Program-made: the position numbers and the translations under genes | Assembly: GCA_964603595.1 (NCBI GenBank) | Contig: CAZRVN010000001.1 | Location: forward strand, 1-64,000 | DNA length: 64,000 nt | Source: JAQVEM01 sp964603595 | Lineage (GTDB): Bacteria; Actinomycetota; Humimicrobiia; Humimicrobiales; Humimicrobiaceae | Reading direction: 5' to 3' | Notes under the pieces: generated by a model | Seen by the model: only the letters and a program-made list of their open reading frames with translations | The model's database searches: none | Told to the model about the DNA's origin: nothing | Shown here: piece after piece, positions 8,618 to 17,434 of the stretch | Position numbering within the stretch: the stretch's first letter is position 1 | Layout of the letters: every line of letters begins with the position of its first letter

Positions 8618-10006
8618 TTATTCAACTGTAATTTCCGGGAATAATGAAGCTACTTCATCTTTAAACGATTGTATAGCCTCATCTTTGGTCAGATTTCCAT
8701 TATAGTATTCACCGAGTGCAGTAAGGAATGCGTTCTGGATGTCTTCATCATACTGGGTAACTCTTTCAGCCCAGCCTGAATCGCCAAGTTTTTTAGCTTC
8801 CTCGTAGAAGTATTCATAATGATTCTGTCCACCCAGCGATTCTCTTGCAAAATCATCTTTGATTTCCTCTATTACGACAGTATCTGAAATGAAATCACCT
8901 GACTCAAGAGCATATTCCTTGAGGAATTCTTTATCTGTAGTCATAAATTTTACGAATTCCCAGGCGAGATCTTTCTTTTCACTGCCCTTGTAAATACCTA
9001 GCCAGGTACCGCCCCACATATAAGAAGCAGGACCGTGTGCAAGAGCTACATCTCCAAAAGCGTATTCTATGCCTTCTTCGGGCTCTTCTGGTTCGGTAAT
9101 TGCAGGTTCAATTACAAAGAATAAGCCCCAGGTTGGCATAATATAGCTGAGTACGTCGCCGTTCATTCCTGCAAACCATTCACCTGACCACATATCCATT
9201 TTAGCATCTAGGCCTTCGTCCCTGATTGTTTTTGCATCATCCATATAATCAAGAACTATATCTTCTATTACCAGTTTTCCATCTACTACCCATGGCTGTT
9301 TCTTATTAAAGAAGTATAGTCTCTGGATATCATTTGGTCCTGGAATTAATGAAGAACCTGTTTCGTCCTTAAGTGTTCTACCCATCTCTATGAATGAATC
9401 CATGTCTGTCATCAATGCTGAGACTTCATCGGGTTCAGATACTCCAAAGGCTTCTTCAGCCAGGCTTCTCCTATAGAAGATAGCCCCCGCAGTTGATTGA
9501 TAGGTCAGAGCTCTCAGGTTTCCATCTTCATCTCTTGCAAAGTCTTTAACATAATCAAAGTGGTCTTTGGCTACTTCATCTGCATTGTATGGTTCAGCAG
9601 AAAGATTTTCCCAGACATCCTGTATAATCCATTTCATCATCCAGGCCTGCTCACCAACGAATACATCAGGTATACCTGTTCCTGTTGCGAAGGCAGATTC
9701 CAGTTTTTCAACAATTTCACCACTTGGTATTTTTGTATCGTTTATAGTGATATTGGGATATACTTCTTCAAACATTGGAATCATGGTGTCAAATTCATCA
9801 TTGAAATGCCAGACGGTAATTTCACCTTCAAAGCTTGCAGGGTCTACCTCTTCAACTTCTTCCTCTTCTACCTCTTCTTCTGCTTCCTCGGCTACTTCCT
9901 CAACAGCAGCATCTTCAGCTACTTCATCTGCTGCTTCCTTGCAACCTACAATAGAAAATACTGAAATAACCGAGATAATAACTAGCCATAAAAATAATTT
10001 TTTCAT
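8618..10006 (-). CDS. Sugar ABC transporter solute-binding lipoprotein (CUT1, MalE/UgpB type)
   Basis: The 462-residue protein starts with a lipoprotein signal peptide ending in the lipobox SIVGC (Cys22), so it is anchored to the outside of the membrane. A very acidic low-complexity linker (about residues 24-55, mostly E, V and A) follows. The binding domain begins EGEITVWHFNDEF and has the extracellular solute-binding family 1 fold (GxxPDVF-type segment TGTGIPDVFVGE). It captures oligosaccharides and hands them to the two downstream permeases. ATG is preceded by AAAGGAGT. The long acidic tether resembles those of surface-bound binding proteins in other Gram-positive-type cells. Specificity is inferred from the glycosidase neighbours. 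Confidence 0.93.
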   Translation of the reverse strand: MKKLFLWLVIISVISVFSIVGCKEAADEVAEDAAVEEVAEEAEEEVEEEEVEEVDPASFEGEITVWHFNDEFDTMIPMFEEVYPNITINDTKIPSGEIVEKLESAFATGTGIPDVFVGEQAWMMKWIIQDVWENLSAEPYNADEVAKDHFDYVKDFARDEDGNLRALTYQSTAGAIFYRRSLAEEAFGVSEPDEVSALMTDMDSFIEMGRTLKDETGSSLIPGPNDIQRLYFFNKKQPWVVDGKLVIEDIVLDYMDDAKTIRDEGLDAKMDMWSGEWFAGMNGDVLSYIMPTWGLFFVIEPAITEPEEPEEGIEYAFGDVALAHGPASYMWGGTWLGIYKGSEKKDLAWEFVKFMTTDKEFLKEYALESGDFISDTVVIEEIKDDFARESLGGQNHYEYFYEEAKKLGDSGWAERVTQYDEDIQNAFLTALGEYYNGNLTKDEAIQSFKDEVASLFPEITVE

Positions 10007-10086
10007 TTTTTGGACTCCTTTTTAAGGTTTTTTGGTATTAAATGATGGCTTAAAAGCTTGTTAGTATAATTCACCTCCTTTTGTAC

Positions 10087-10146
10087 ATAAACGCGTGTTT
10101 GTAAACTCGTGTTCATCATTTTACAATAAGCTTTTTATCCAGTCAA
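10087..10146 (-). promoter_or_regulatory. Transporter operon promoter with tandem LacI-type operators
   Basis: On the minus strand TTGACT (10141-10146), a 17-bp spacer and TAAAAT (10118-10123) form a strong sigma-A promoter. Just downstream of the -10 box, on the plus strand, lie ATAAACGCGTGTTTGT (10087-10102) and GTAAACTCGTGTTCAT (10101-10116). These are two tandem copies, 14 bp apart, of the operator found at the GH9 promoter (3900-3915). Placement over the start of transcription fits classic repression relieved by sugar. No regulator gene is in the window. Confidence 0.68.
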
Positions 10147-10159
10147 GTAATTAATATTC

Positions 10160-10501
10160 TAGTCAGTAAATTAATTTTTAAAGCAATTTTATTAAATAAA
10201 AAGATATTAATCTGATTATAAAAAAGTTTAAGGTTGGATATAGTAAAATGCAAATTTTTGAATATTAGTTTATTGAAATTTAAGTTTAATTAATTGATAA
10301 ATAAAAATAAATAAAAAAATAAAAAAAATATTTTATTAGTAATAAAGATAGGATTGATGAATAAAAAATTTTTTATAAAGTATTAAAGAACTAAAATGTT
10401 ATAATTTATAATAAAGAAAAAAATGAAATATTTTTATATATTTAAATTATATTATAATTAAAATTAATAAAATCTAAGAAATAATTTTAGAAAGGAAATT
10501 A
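10160..10501. other. AT-rich gap between transporter operon and cyclic-DPG operon
   Basis: About 340 bp of very AT-rich sequence with long A and T runs. A TATAAT at 10400-10405 could be the -10 box for the downstream operon, but no convincing -35 partner is seen at 17 bp. No ORF or strong hairpin was recognised. Confidence 0.4.
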
Positions 10502-11299
10502 ATGGTGGGGAAACCTAAAGAAACGGTAATAGTTCAGATATCAGATATCCATGTGGGTGAAAAACATTTTGTACCAAGTCTGCTTACAAGATGTATAGAT
10601 GAAATAAATGAGCTTGGTCCTGATGTGGTAATAATAACCGGAGATCTTACTGCCAATGGTTTCAGGATGGAATACGATACTGTAAAAAATTATCTCTCAC
10701 CTATAAAGTGTAAAAACCTGCTGGTTCAATTAGGGAACCATGACTCAAGAAATGTGGGGTATCTGCATTTTGAAGATATTTTTGGTAGCAGATATATATC
10801 GTTTGATAACGGGAAGGTGACTATAGTTGCGGCTGATTCAAGTGAGCCGGACCTGGATAACGGGCAGATAGGAAGGGAACATTATGACTGGATAAAAAAT
10901 GAATTTAAAAAATACGGTGATAGTAATTTTAAAATCTTTACCATGCATCACCATCTTGTACCGGTTCCGCACACCGGAAGGGAAAGGAATATAGTAAATG
11001 ATGCTGGCGATGTTCTGGAGACGCTTGTAGATGTGGGTGTTGATATGGTACTGTGCGGGCACAAACACGTACCTTACCTGTGGCGTATAGAGGATATGCT
11101 GGTTGTTACTGCAGGGACTGTTTCCTGCCTCAGGTTGAGGGGGAAAATTGAACCAAGCTATAATATTATACACGTTAGAGAAAACGATATTGACATTTAC
11201 AGAAGGTCACCTTTTGATAAAGTTGAAAAAATTATAGGTATAGAAAGAAAAGGTAAAAAGAGCAGGATCTGTGATAAATTTATTGAAGAAAAAAAGTAA
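10502..11299 (+). CDS. Calcineurin-like metallophosphoesterase
   Basis: The 265-residue protein carries all metal-binding blocks of the family in order: ISDIHVGE (D and H), TGDLTANG (D), LGNHDSR (N and H), MHHHLVP (H) and CGHKHVPYL (H-x-H). The architecture resembles CpdA-like cyclic nucleotide phosphodiesterases and related small phosphoesterases. It has no signal peptide and acts in the cytoplasm. ATG follows AAAGGAAATTA. Its 3' end overlaps the cyclic 2,3-diphosphoglycerate synthetase gene by 29 bp, so the two are coupled. A role in hydrolysing cyclic 2,3-diphosphoglycerate, or another phosphodiester linked to that pathway, is an attractive inference from context but is not shown by the sequence. 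Confidence 0.88.
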   Translation: MVGKPKETVIVQISDIHVGEKHFVPSLLTRCIDEINELGPDVVIITGDLTANGFRMEYDTVKNYLSPIKCKNLLVQLGNHDSRNVGYLHFEDIFGSRYISFDNGKVTIVAADSSEPDLDNGQIGREHYDWIKNEFKKYGDSNFKIFTMHHHLVPVPHTGRERNIVNDAGDVLETLVDVGVDMVLCGHKHVPYLWRIEDMLVVTAGTVSCLRLRGKIEPSYNIIHVRENDIDIYRRSPFDKVEKIIGIERKGKKSRICDKFIEEKK

Positions 11300-12632
11300 T
11301 AAAGGCAAAAACCTTATTGCGTTAATTGATGGCGAGCATTACCCGAAGGTAACTTATGACGCGGTTGATATGCTTAAAAAAGCTTATAAGGGCAATTTTA
11401 AGGGTATTATTTTTCTTGGTGGAACCGAAAAAATATCAATGGACAATATAGAAGATTATTTTGGTGAAAAGGTTTATGTAATAAAAAATATTGACCTGGA
11501 TTTTAGGGATGCACTTAATTATTTCCAGCCTGACATTGTTTATGATTTAAGTGATGAGCCAGTAGTAAATTATATTACGAGAATGAAAATAGCTTCTTTT
11601 TGTCTTGCCAGTAAGTGCAGTTACATGGGACCGGATTTTTTATTTTCTTATGAAAAAGAAGATATGCCATGCGGGAAGCCATCAATATCTATTATTGGCA
11701 CCGGAAAGAGGATTGGTAAAACTGCAATTAGTTCTTATGTGTCCAAAGTGTTTGATGGTGAAAAGATAAATATCTGTGTGGTTGCTATGGGTAGAGGCGG
11801 TCCGGGGAAAGTCCAGGTAATAAGAGGTGATAGGATAGAGATGAACCCTGAATACCTGCTTGGTATCAGTAATAAAGGTATGCATGCAAGTTCTGATTAT
11901 ATAGAAGATGCTCTTACCAGCAGGGTTACCACTGTCGGCTGTAGAAGATGCGGAGGAGGTTTTGGGGGTAAAATTTTTATGTCTAACATAAAAGAAGGAA
12001 TAAAAGCTGCTGAAAATCTTGACCCCGACCTGATAATAGTGGAAGGGAGCGGTGCTTCCATACCGGATGTAAAAGTAGACAGATGTATATGTGTAATAGG
12101 TGCTGGGCAGAGCTGGGGAAGCATAGTTGGTTATCTGGGAATTTACAGAATATTGTCTGCAGATTTAATAATATTGACCATGTGTGAGAAGCCGCTTGCA
12201 GACAGGAGTAAAATAAGTTTCATGGAAAAAGAGATAAATAAAATAAATCCAGAAGCTCTTGTTGTAAAAACAATTTTCAGGCCCCAGCCGTTGTCGGATA
12301 TAGAGGGTAAGAAGATATTCATGGCTATGACATCCAGTAGGTCTATTGAATCTAAAATAAAGGAATACATGGAGAAAAATTTTAAATGCAAGATAAAGTA
12401 TATCAGTTTTAATCTGGGGGATAGGAAGGAACTTAAGGATGACCTTAAAAAAAACGGGGACTACGACACTATACTGACAGAATTAAAAGCTGCCTCGGTT
12501 GATGTTTTAACAGATTTTGCCTGTAAAAATAAAAAAGATGTAGTATATATGAATAACATTCCTATTATTTTAAACGGTGAAGAAAGATTTAAAAGAGAAT
12601 TAATGAAATTATTTTTAAAGGAGAAGAATTAA
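11271..12632 (+). CDS. cpgS: Cyclic 2,3-diphosphoglycerate synthetase
   Basis: The 453-residue product matches archaeal cDPG synthetase in length and order of blocks: an N-terminal region with IALIDGEHYPKVT, a P-loop-like GTGKRIGKTAIS at about 142-153, VAMGRGGPGKVQVI (about 168-181), and VVEGSGASIPDVKVD. The enzyme closes 2,3-diphosphoglycerate to the cyclic form with ATP; in Methanothermus this product is a potassium-balanced thermoprotectant solute. GTG at 11271 starts inside the phosphoesterase gene. The 2-phosphoglycerate kinase gene follows after one base. Finding this pair in a bacterium is unusual; homologues exist in some bacteria, but a solute role there is less established. Confidence 0.87.
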   Translation: MINLLKKKSNKGKNLIALIDGEHYPKVTYDAVDMLKKAYKGNFKGIIFLGGTEKISMDNIEDYFGEKVYVIKNIDLDFRDALNYFQPDIVYDLSDEPVVNYITRMKIASFCLASKCSYMGPDFLFSYEKEDMPCGKPSISIIGTGKRIGKTAISSYVSKVFDGEKINICVVAMGRGGPGKVQVIRGDRIEMNPEYLLGISNKGMHASSDYIEDALTSRVTTVGCRRCGGGFGGKIFMSNIKEGIKAAENLDPDLIIVEGSGASIPDVKVDRCICVIGAGQSWGSIVGYLGIYRILSADLIILTMCEKPLADRSKISFMEKEINKINPEALVVKTIFRPQPLSDIEGKKIFMAMTSSRSIESKIKEYMEKNFKCKIKYISFNLGDRKELKDDLKKNGDYDTILTELKAASVDVLTDFACKNKKDVVYMNNIPIILNGEERFKRELMKLFLKEKN

Positions 12633-12633
12633 G

Positions 12634-13590
12634 TTGGAGCTAAATAGAGTAAGTGAAAATGGCCCAAAAATAGTTGTAATATCTGATAAAAAAGGTGGTC
12701 TTCCTTTCTCAAAGGGAATACTTGCATCATCCATATCCATGACAGGCCTGGATATAATAAATGCATATAAAATTGCCAGTAGAATACAGGAATATTTCTT
12801 AGAAAATAGAATGTATTCATTATCTCTTAATGATTTAAGAACCATAACTTTCAGGTTTATAAAAGATGAAGTAAATCTGGAATATGCTGAAAGATACTTG
12901 CTATGGCAGTCTGTCGGTAAACTTGAGAAGCCGCTTGTTGTACTTATTGGCGGGTCAACTGGCGTGGGAAAATCTACCATAGCTACCATACTTGCTAACA
13001 GATTAAATATAACCAGGGTAGCTTCCACAGATGCCATAAGGGAAGTTATGAGGGCTTCTGTTTCCGATAAATTAATAAGGCCGCTAAGAGGTTCATCATA
13101 TAATGCTTATAAAAATTTAACCCTTCCTCCCACAGGGGTGGAACCGGTTATCCTTGGATTCAGGGAACAGGTGCTGGCTGTAAGCGTTGGTATAGAAGCA
13201 ATAATTAAAAGGAATATCGAAGAAAAATCAGATGTTGTTATAGAAGGAGCACATGTAGTGCCTGGTTATCTTAATCTTAAGGATTATTATCCCAGGGCTA
13301 TAATTCAGCAGATAGTTGTATCTGTGTCTGACAAGGATATACACAAAGAGCACTTTACCAAAAGAACGGTTGAAACACAGGGCTCAAGGCCTATGAATAA
13401 ATATATAAAACATCTTGATAAAATTATTATAATCCAGAATTATATAGAAAAGCTGGCAAAAAAGGAAAAAATTAAAATAATTGAGAATTATAATCTTGAC
13501 ACTGTTTTAAATGAAATACTGGAATTAATATTGCACAGATTAAGAAGTGAATTTGGTGATGTAGGCCCGGGGCGTAACAAAAAGAAGTGA
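12634..13590 (+). CDS. pgk2: 2-phosphoglycerate kinase
   Basis: The 318-residue protein has an N-terminal ATP-cone-like region (about 1-75, with VVISDKKGGLPFSKGILASS), then a kinase domain with Walker A GGSTGVGKSTIA near residue 106-117 and the block VIEGAHVVPGYL. This is the layout of archaeal 2-phosphoglycerate kinases, which phosphorylate 2-phosphoglycerate to 2,3-diphosphoglycerate, the substrate of the synthetase encoded just upstream. TTG is the start codon, preceded by AAAGGAGAAG. Together with the synthetase it branches carbon from lower glycolysis into cyclic 2,3-diphosphoglycerate. The gene ends the operon; the next gene is convergent. Confidence 0.87.
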   Translation: MELNRVSENGPKIVVISDKKGGLPFSKGILASSISMTGLDIINAYKIASRIQEYFLENRMYSLSLNDLRTITFRFIKDEVNLEYAERYLLWQSVGKLEKPLVVLIGGSTGVGKSTIATILANRLNITRVASTDAIREVMRASVSDKLIRPLRGSSYNAYKNLTLPPTGVEPVILGFREQVLAVSVGIEAIIKRNIEEKSDVVIEGAHVVPGYLNLKDYYPRAIIQQIVVSVSDKDIHKEHFTKRTVETQGSRPMNKYIKHLDKIIIIQNYIEKLAKKEKIKIIENYNLDTVLNEILELILHRLRSEFGDVGPGRNKKK

Positions 13591-13650
13591 GTCATATCCA
13601 TATAGCTTATCAGGATATTTTTATAAGGTTTTATACATAAGATATATAAA

Positions 13651-14085
13651 TTAGTTAGAATTTATATAGAAATTTTCAGATATTTTGTAATCACCATTTA
13701 AGTAAGCTTCTATATAATACTCCCCGGCAGAGTATATATCATTTTTTTTGACCAGCAATACTACAATTTTTCCTGAACCATCTTGCCCGGGATTAAATAT
13801 ATCCTCCTGGATTACACTGCGGGTACTGTCATCTTCTGTTTTTCCCCATTTTACTTTTATTTCATTATCAACTGTAAGGTGCCTTACTTTCATTATGAGA
13901 TATATATTGGATTCTTTGCTATTGAAATTATAATTTTTATTAAGTTTTAACTGGTCAAAATCAAAATCCTTGTTGGAACTTAAGTAGATGCTTTCTATCT
14001 CTGGCACTCTTTCAAGGGTGACTACTGAAGCTATGGCTAAAATTATAGTAAGGATTATTATAATAAGTATATCTCTTTTTTTCAT
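13651..14085 (-). CDS. Hypothetical secreted or membrane-tethered protein
   Basis: No family was recognised. The 144-residue protein begins with a short basic stretch and one strong hydrophobic segment (about 7-24), which can be a signal anchor. The rest is hydrophilic and beta-strand-rich (repeated alternating segments such as NIYLIMKVRHL and KIVVLLVKKND, ending GEYYIEAYLNGDYKISENF). That pattern suggests a small immunoglobulin-like extracellular domain. It is a single gene, convergent with the cyclic-DPG operon and divergent from the FmdB gene. Codon usage looks like its neighbours. Confidence 0.65.
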   Translation of the reverse strand: MKKRDILIIIILTIILAIASVVTLERVPEIESIYLSSNKDFDFDQLKLNKNYNFNSKESNIYLIMKVRHLTVDNEIKVKWGKTEDDSTRSVIQEDIFNPGQDGSGKIVVLLVKKNDIYSAGEYYIEAYLNGDYKISENFYINSN

Positions 14086-14240
14086 ATATAAATGTTTATT
14101 CTAGTGACAATTAAAGTTTATTATAGGAGTATTTTTCTATATTTCTATAAGTTAATTATATTTGACTAAATTTTTTAATTGATATATATTTTCTGAATGA
14201 TTTCATTATAAATATTTAATGTTGAGAAAGAAGCTTTTAT

Positions 14241-14585
14241 ATGCCTATATATAGCTATAAATGTGAAAAATGCGGAAGGGTTTTTGATAGATTTGAGAAA
14301 GCATCTGATAGTAACGGGAGTAATGGTGTCGTAAAATGCATATATTGTAGTGCTTATGCTAAAAGATTATTTTCGCCAGCAGGTTTAATTTTTAAAGGTT
14401 CCGGGTTTTATAAGACTGATTATAGGTCAGTTTCAAAAAGTACAGGCGGCGGGGGCATATCAAGGGAAAAAGACAGTAAAAAACCTGAAAGTAGGATATC
14501 AGCTAACAAAGATAATAAGAAAAAACCTGAAATAAAAGAAACCAGCAAAAAAGGGGACAGCATTGTCTCAGATAAAAACGGATAG
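14241..14585 (+). CDS. FmdB-family zinc ribbon protein
   Basis: The 114-residue protein opens with MPIYSYKCEKCGRVFDRFE and has a second cysteine pair at C33 and C36, giving the CxxC...CxxC zinc ribbon of the FmdB family (C8, C11, C33, C36). The conserved tail FKGSGFYKTDYR follows at about 54-65, and the rest is a charged, disordered Ser/Lys tail. The family was named from a putative regulator of the formamidase gene in Methylophilus, but its general role is unclear. The insertion of a Gly/Ser/Asn stretch between the cysteine pairs is typical of family variation. It heads a short run of small genes. Confidence 0.9.
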   Translation: MPIYSYKCEKCGRVFDRFEKASDSNGSNGVVKCIYCSAYAKRLFSPAGLIFKGSGFYKTDYRSVSKSTGGGGISREKDSKKPESRISANKDNKKKPEIKETSKKGDSIVSDKNG

Positions 14586-14666
14586 GTTTTGAGTATTATT
14601 AGTATTGTTTTATTGGTAGTATAATTAAATCATAACATTCATAATTTATTTTAATCTTTAGAATCA

Positions 14667-15140
14667 ATGTTTTTATTATTAATTTTATCTACAGTATTGT
14701 TAGTATTATATATCTCAAGTTTAAGGTCTATGATTAAAACCAGTAATGATTATGTCATCCGTAAGGAAATTCAAAGATTAGAAAAGTATATGTCACAGGG
14801 CTATGATGATATTACCCTGGAAAAATCATCAGTAATATTATCTTTGGCAGTGGTAATTATTTTAAATATAGTCGAAATAGGGTATTTTCTTTATAGCAAT
14901 TATTTTTTTAATGATATGGCAGTTACCCTTGGAAGTGCAATACTTATTGGTTATACTCTTTATTCTATGGTAAAATTTTTACCAAAAGTTAGGAAATTTA
15001 TAAGAAAGCCGTTGGCGTATTTGAAAGAGATAAGTCAGGGGTTTGAATCTGTTTTAAATTTTATTATGGTTCCCCTGGAAATGGTTTTTTGTATTTATAT
15101 TATGTTTAAGATTTTTATTAATTATATTTTAGTGGGATAA
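14667..15140 (+). CDS. Hypothetical integral membrane protein
   Basis: No family was recognised. The 157-residue protein has four predicted hydrophobic segments at about 1-20, 52-75, 80-103 and 128-155, separated by short charged loops (KTSNDYVIRKEIQRLEKYMS). The gene is followed after 6 bp by a lipoprotein gene and then xseAB, so it may be part of one transcript. The ribosome site before ATG is poor. Nothing in the sequence points to a substrate or catalytic role. Confidence 0.65.
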   Translation: MFLLLILSTVLLVLYISSLRSMIKTSNDYVIRKEIQRLEKYMSQGYDDITLEKSSVILSLAVVIILNIVEIGYFLYSNYFFNDMAVTLGSAILIGYTLYSMVKFLPKVRKFIRKPLAYLKEISQGFESVLNFIMVPLEMVFCIYIMFKIFINYILVG

Positions 15141-15146
15141 ATAATT

Positions 15147-15743
15147 ATGAAAACAAAGAAAATAGGTATGATAGTTTTACTAATTTGCTTTTTAACAGTA
15201 TCTTTGGTTATGGTTTCATGTTTCGGTGCAGGCGGTAATTCGGAAGGTGAAGATAGCCAGTTGGCAGAAAGTCAGATGGCGGGTAGTCATGATACGGTGG
15301 ACCAGACCGGGGAGAATAACGGGCAGGATGGTGGAGATTTTGAGGAACTTTCCGAGGAGGAGTTAAATCAGCTTTTAGAAAATGAAGGTTTTATGGAAGT
15401 ATTTAATAGTTTTTGTTACCCCGGTTCTGAAATTGAAGAAGTAAAGCAAATAGAGGATGACGAAAACTTACTTTATATTTTATTGGGATCAACAGAAAAT
15501 TCTGAAGAAGTTAGAGATTATTATAAAGACAAAAAAGTCCAGTCAATATGGAGCAGGTCTGTAATATATGAAGAAAGTATAGGTAGCATCGAAGAAGAAT
15601 TTATAGAAGATGAAGATAAAGATATACCTGTTTATAAATTTACATACAACAGCAATGATAAAGATAAAGTTGTCAATGTTCTTATAAAAGGTCTTGAAGA
15701 AGACAGAACCTGGATAATGATTTTGTACTGGAACCTTCAGTAA
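15147..15743 (+). CDS. Hypothetical lipoprotein
   Basis: The 198-residue protein has a lipoprotein signal peptide with lipobox MVSC (Cys25) followed by a Gly/Ser/Glu/Gln-rich acidic linker to about residue 75, then a compact mixed alpha/beta region. It is therefore expected outside the cell, tethered to the membrane. The C-terminal part (about 85-198) shows alternating strands and helices such as NLLYILLGSTENSEEVRDYY, but no family was recognised. It lies 7 bp upstream of xseA and is probably co-transcribed with it. Confidence 0.7.
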   Translation: MKTKKIGMIVLLICFLTVSLVMVSCFGAGGNSEGEDSQLAESQMAGSHDTVDQTGENNGQDGGDFEELSEEELNQLLENEGFMEVFNSFCYPGSEIEEVKQIEDDENLLYILLGSTENSEEVRDYYKDKKVQSIWSRSVIYEESIGSIEEEFIEDEDKDIPVYKFTYNSNDKDKVVNVLIKGLEEDRTWIMILYWNLQ

Positions 15744-15750
15744 ATCATAA

Positions 15751-17133
15751 ATGGAAGACTATAGCATCTTAAAAACAAAGGTCTACACAGTCAGCGAACT
15801 CAATCAGGAAATAAGAAAAAACCTTGAATCAGGTTATCCGGATGTATGGGTTGAAGGTGAGGTAAGCAATTTTTATTTCCATGATAAGAAACATATGTAT
15901 TTTGACCTAAAGGATGAAAAATCAAAAATTAGAGTAGTTATGTTCCACCATAGCAATAAAAATTTACTTTTTAAGATAGAAGAAGGGCTGCATATTTTAA
16001 TAAACGGCTATGTTTCCGCATATGAAAAAAGAGGCGAGTACCAGGTAATAGCTCTCTGTGCCCGCCCGGTCGGCAAGGGTGCTCTTATCCTTGCATTTGA
16101 GCAGTTAAAAGCAAAGCTGGAAAAAAAGGGTTATTTTGAATATGAACATAAGAAAAATATCCCGATTCTACCCGGAAAGATTGGTCTGGTAACTTCAACT
16201 GGCGGATCGGTAATAAGGGATATAATTTTAGTTCTGAAGAGCAGGTTTGAAAATTTTCATCTTATAGCAAGAAATGTTAATGTTCAGGGGGCTACTTCAA
16301 GTAATGAAGTATGTGATGCAATTGATGACCTGTGCGAATACGGGGTTGATGTAATAATATTAGCCCGCGGAGGCGGCTCACTGGAAGACCTGTGGGCTTT
16401 TAATACTGAGAAAGTAGCCGAGAAGATTTATAAATGCCCCATTCCATTAATTTCGGCAATTGGTCATGAAACAGACTATACCATTTCAGATTTTGTGGCA
16501 GACAGGAGGGCAGCCACACCTTCGGTTGCAGGTGAGTTAGTAATATTGAATAAAAGAGAATTAGTGAAGAGCTTGAGGATAATAAATAGAAGGATTAGAA
16601 GTCTTGTCAGTTCCAGAATAAATATTTTCAGTAAAGAAGCTGCTTTTTTAATCAGAAGAAGAATCTTCTTCAAACCGGAAACATTACTGGATAAGTTCAG
16701 TCAGGCCACTGGAGAATTGAAGATTAGATTGGTAGAAAATAAAAAAGGGCTTGTCAGGGTAAAGAAGGAAAGAGTTGGAGACCTGTACAGGATGATGGAT
16801 AGGAGAAATATAATTAAAAGAATATATATCCATAAAATTGAAATAAAAACTTCATATGTAAGAATGTTTTCTGCTATAAGAAATTATATTAATCAGAAAA
16901 AAAGCAAGCTGAAATATGTTCTGGGGAAGATAGACGAGAGAAACCCTTCTGCTGTCCTAAAACGGGGTTTTGCGCTGTTGTATAGCATTAAGGACAATAA
17001 AAGCATAAAGAGTATAAAAGATGCTAAAATAAACCAGAAGGTTAAGATATTATTAAAAGATGGGATACTTAAAGTAAAAGTTTTTGATAAAATAAATAAA
17101 ATTTTAGAGTTAGGTTTTAAAAATGAAAATTGA
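15751..17133 (+). CDS. xseA: Exodeoxyribonuclease VII large subunit
   Basis: The 460-residue protein has the N-terminal OB-fold (about 10-105, with VWVEGEVSNFYFH), the catalytic domain (about 120-320, with TSTGGSVIRDI, ILARGGGSLEDLWAFN and AIGHETDYTISDFVAD), a coiled-coil and the C-terminal barrel segment NPSAVLKRGFALLYS. With XseB it degrades single-stranded DNA in both directions during repair. The gene overlaps xseB by 11 bp, the standard arrangement. No clear ribosome site precedes the ATG, so translation may be coupled to the lipoprotein gene ending 7 bp upstream. Confidence 0.96.
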   Translation: MEDYSILKTKVYTVSELNQEIRKNLESGYPDVWVEGEVSNFYFHDKKHMYFDLKDEKSKIRVVMFHHSNKNLLFKIEEGLHILINGYVSAYEKRGEYQVIALCARPVGKGALILAFEQLKAKLEKKGYFEYEHKKNIPILPGKIGLVTSTGGSVIRDIILVLKSRFENFHLIARNVNVQGATSSNEVCDAIDDLCEYGVDVIILARGGGSLEDLWAFNTEKVAEKIYKCPIPLISAIGHETDYTISDFVADRRAATPSVAGELVILNKRELVKSLRIINRRIRSLVSSRINIFSKEAAFLIRRRIFFKPETLLDKFSQATGELKIRLVENKKGLVRVKKERVGDLYRMMDRRNIIKRIYIHKIEIKTSYVRMFSAIRNYINQKKSKLKYVLGKIDERNPSAVLKRGFALLYSIKDNKSIKSIKDAKINQKVKILLKDGILKVKVFDKINKILELGFKNEN

Positions 17134-17362
17134 AGAAATGAGTTTTGAAGAATCTATTAAAAAGCTTGAAGAAATTGTTAAAAAACTTGAGGATGAGAAA
17201 ATATCCCTGGAAGAATCAATGAAAAATTTTGAAATGGGGATTAAACTTTCTTCAAGCTGCCTTAAGAAGCTGAATGAAGCTGAAGGGAAAATAGAGGAAT
17301 TGGCCAGGTCAGAAGATGGAAAATTGATTACAAAAGAGCTGAACCTGGAAAAAGAAAATTAA
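17123..17362 (+). CDS. xseB: Exodeoxyribonuclease VII small subunit
   Basis: The 79-residue helical protein has the family core MSFEESIKKLEEIVKKLE followed by the stretch SLEESMKNFEMGIKLSSSCLKKL, and matches XseB in length. Several copies bind the coiled coil of XseA to form the active nuclease. It is translationally coupled to xseA through the overlap and ends the operon in front of the dcw promoter region. Confidence 0.95.
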   Translation: MKIEEMSFEESIKKLEEIVKKLEDEKISLEESMKNFEMGIKLSSSCLKKLNEAEGKIEELARSEDGKLITKELNLEKEN

Positions 17363-17434
17363 AATATTTTTTAAAAACGGAAATTTTTAAATTTTTATTG
17401 CAGAATATATGAATTTTGTTGTTTATCCCCCCAA

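Noticed and set aside
9497..10025. Two plus-strand open frames opposite the sugar-binding lipoprotein gene
   Set aside because: They are antisense to the repetitive Glu/Val/Ala linker codons and give low-complexity Ser/Thr or Phe/Tyr-rich products.
10068..10080. Minus-strand AAGGAGGTGA resembling a ribosome site for a leader peptide before the binding-protein gene
   Set aside because: No ATG, GTG or TTG follows at a usable distance; the real ribosome site AAAGGAGT lies next to the gene start at 10006.
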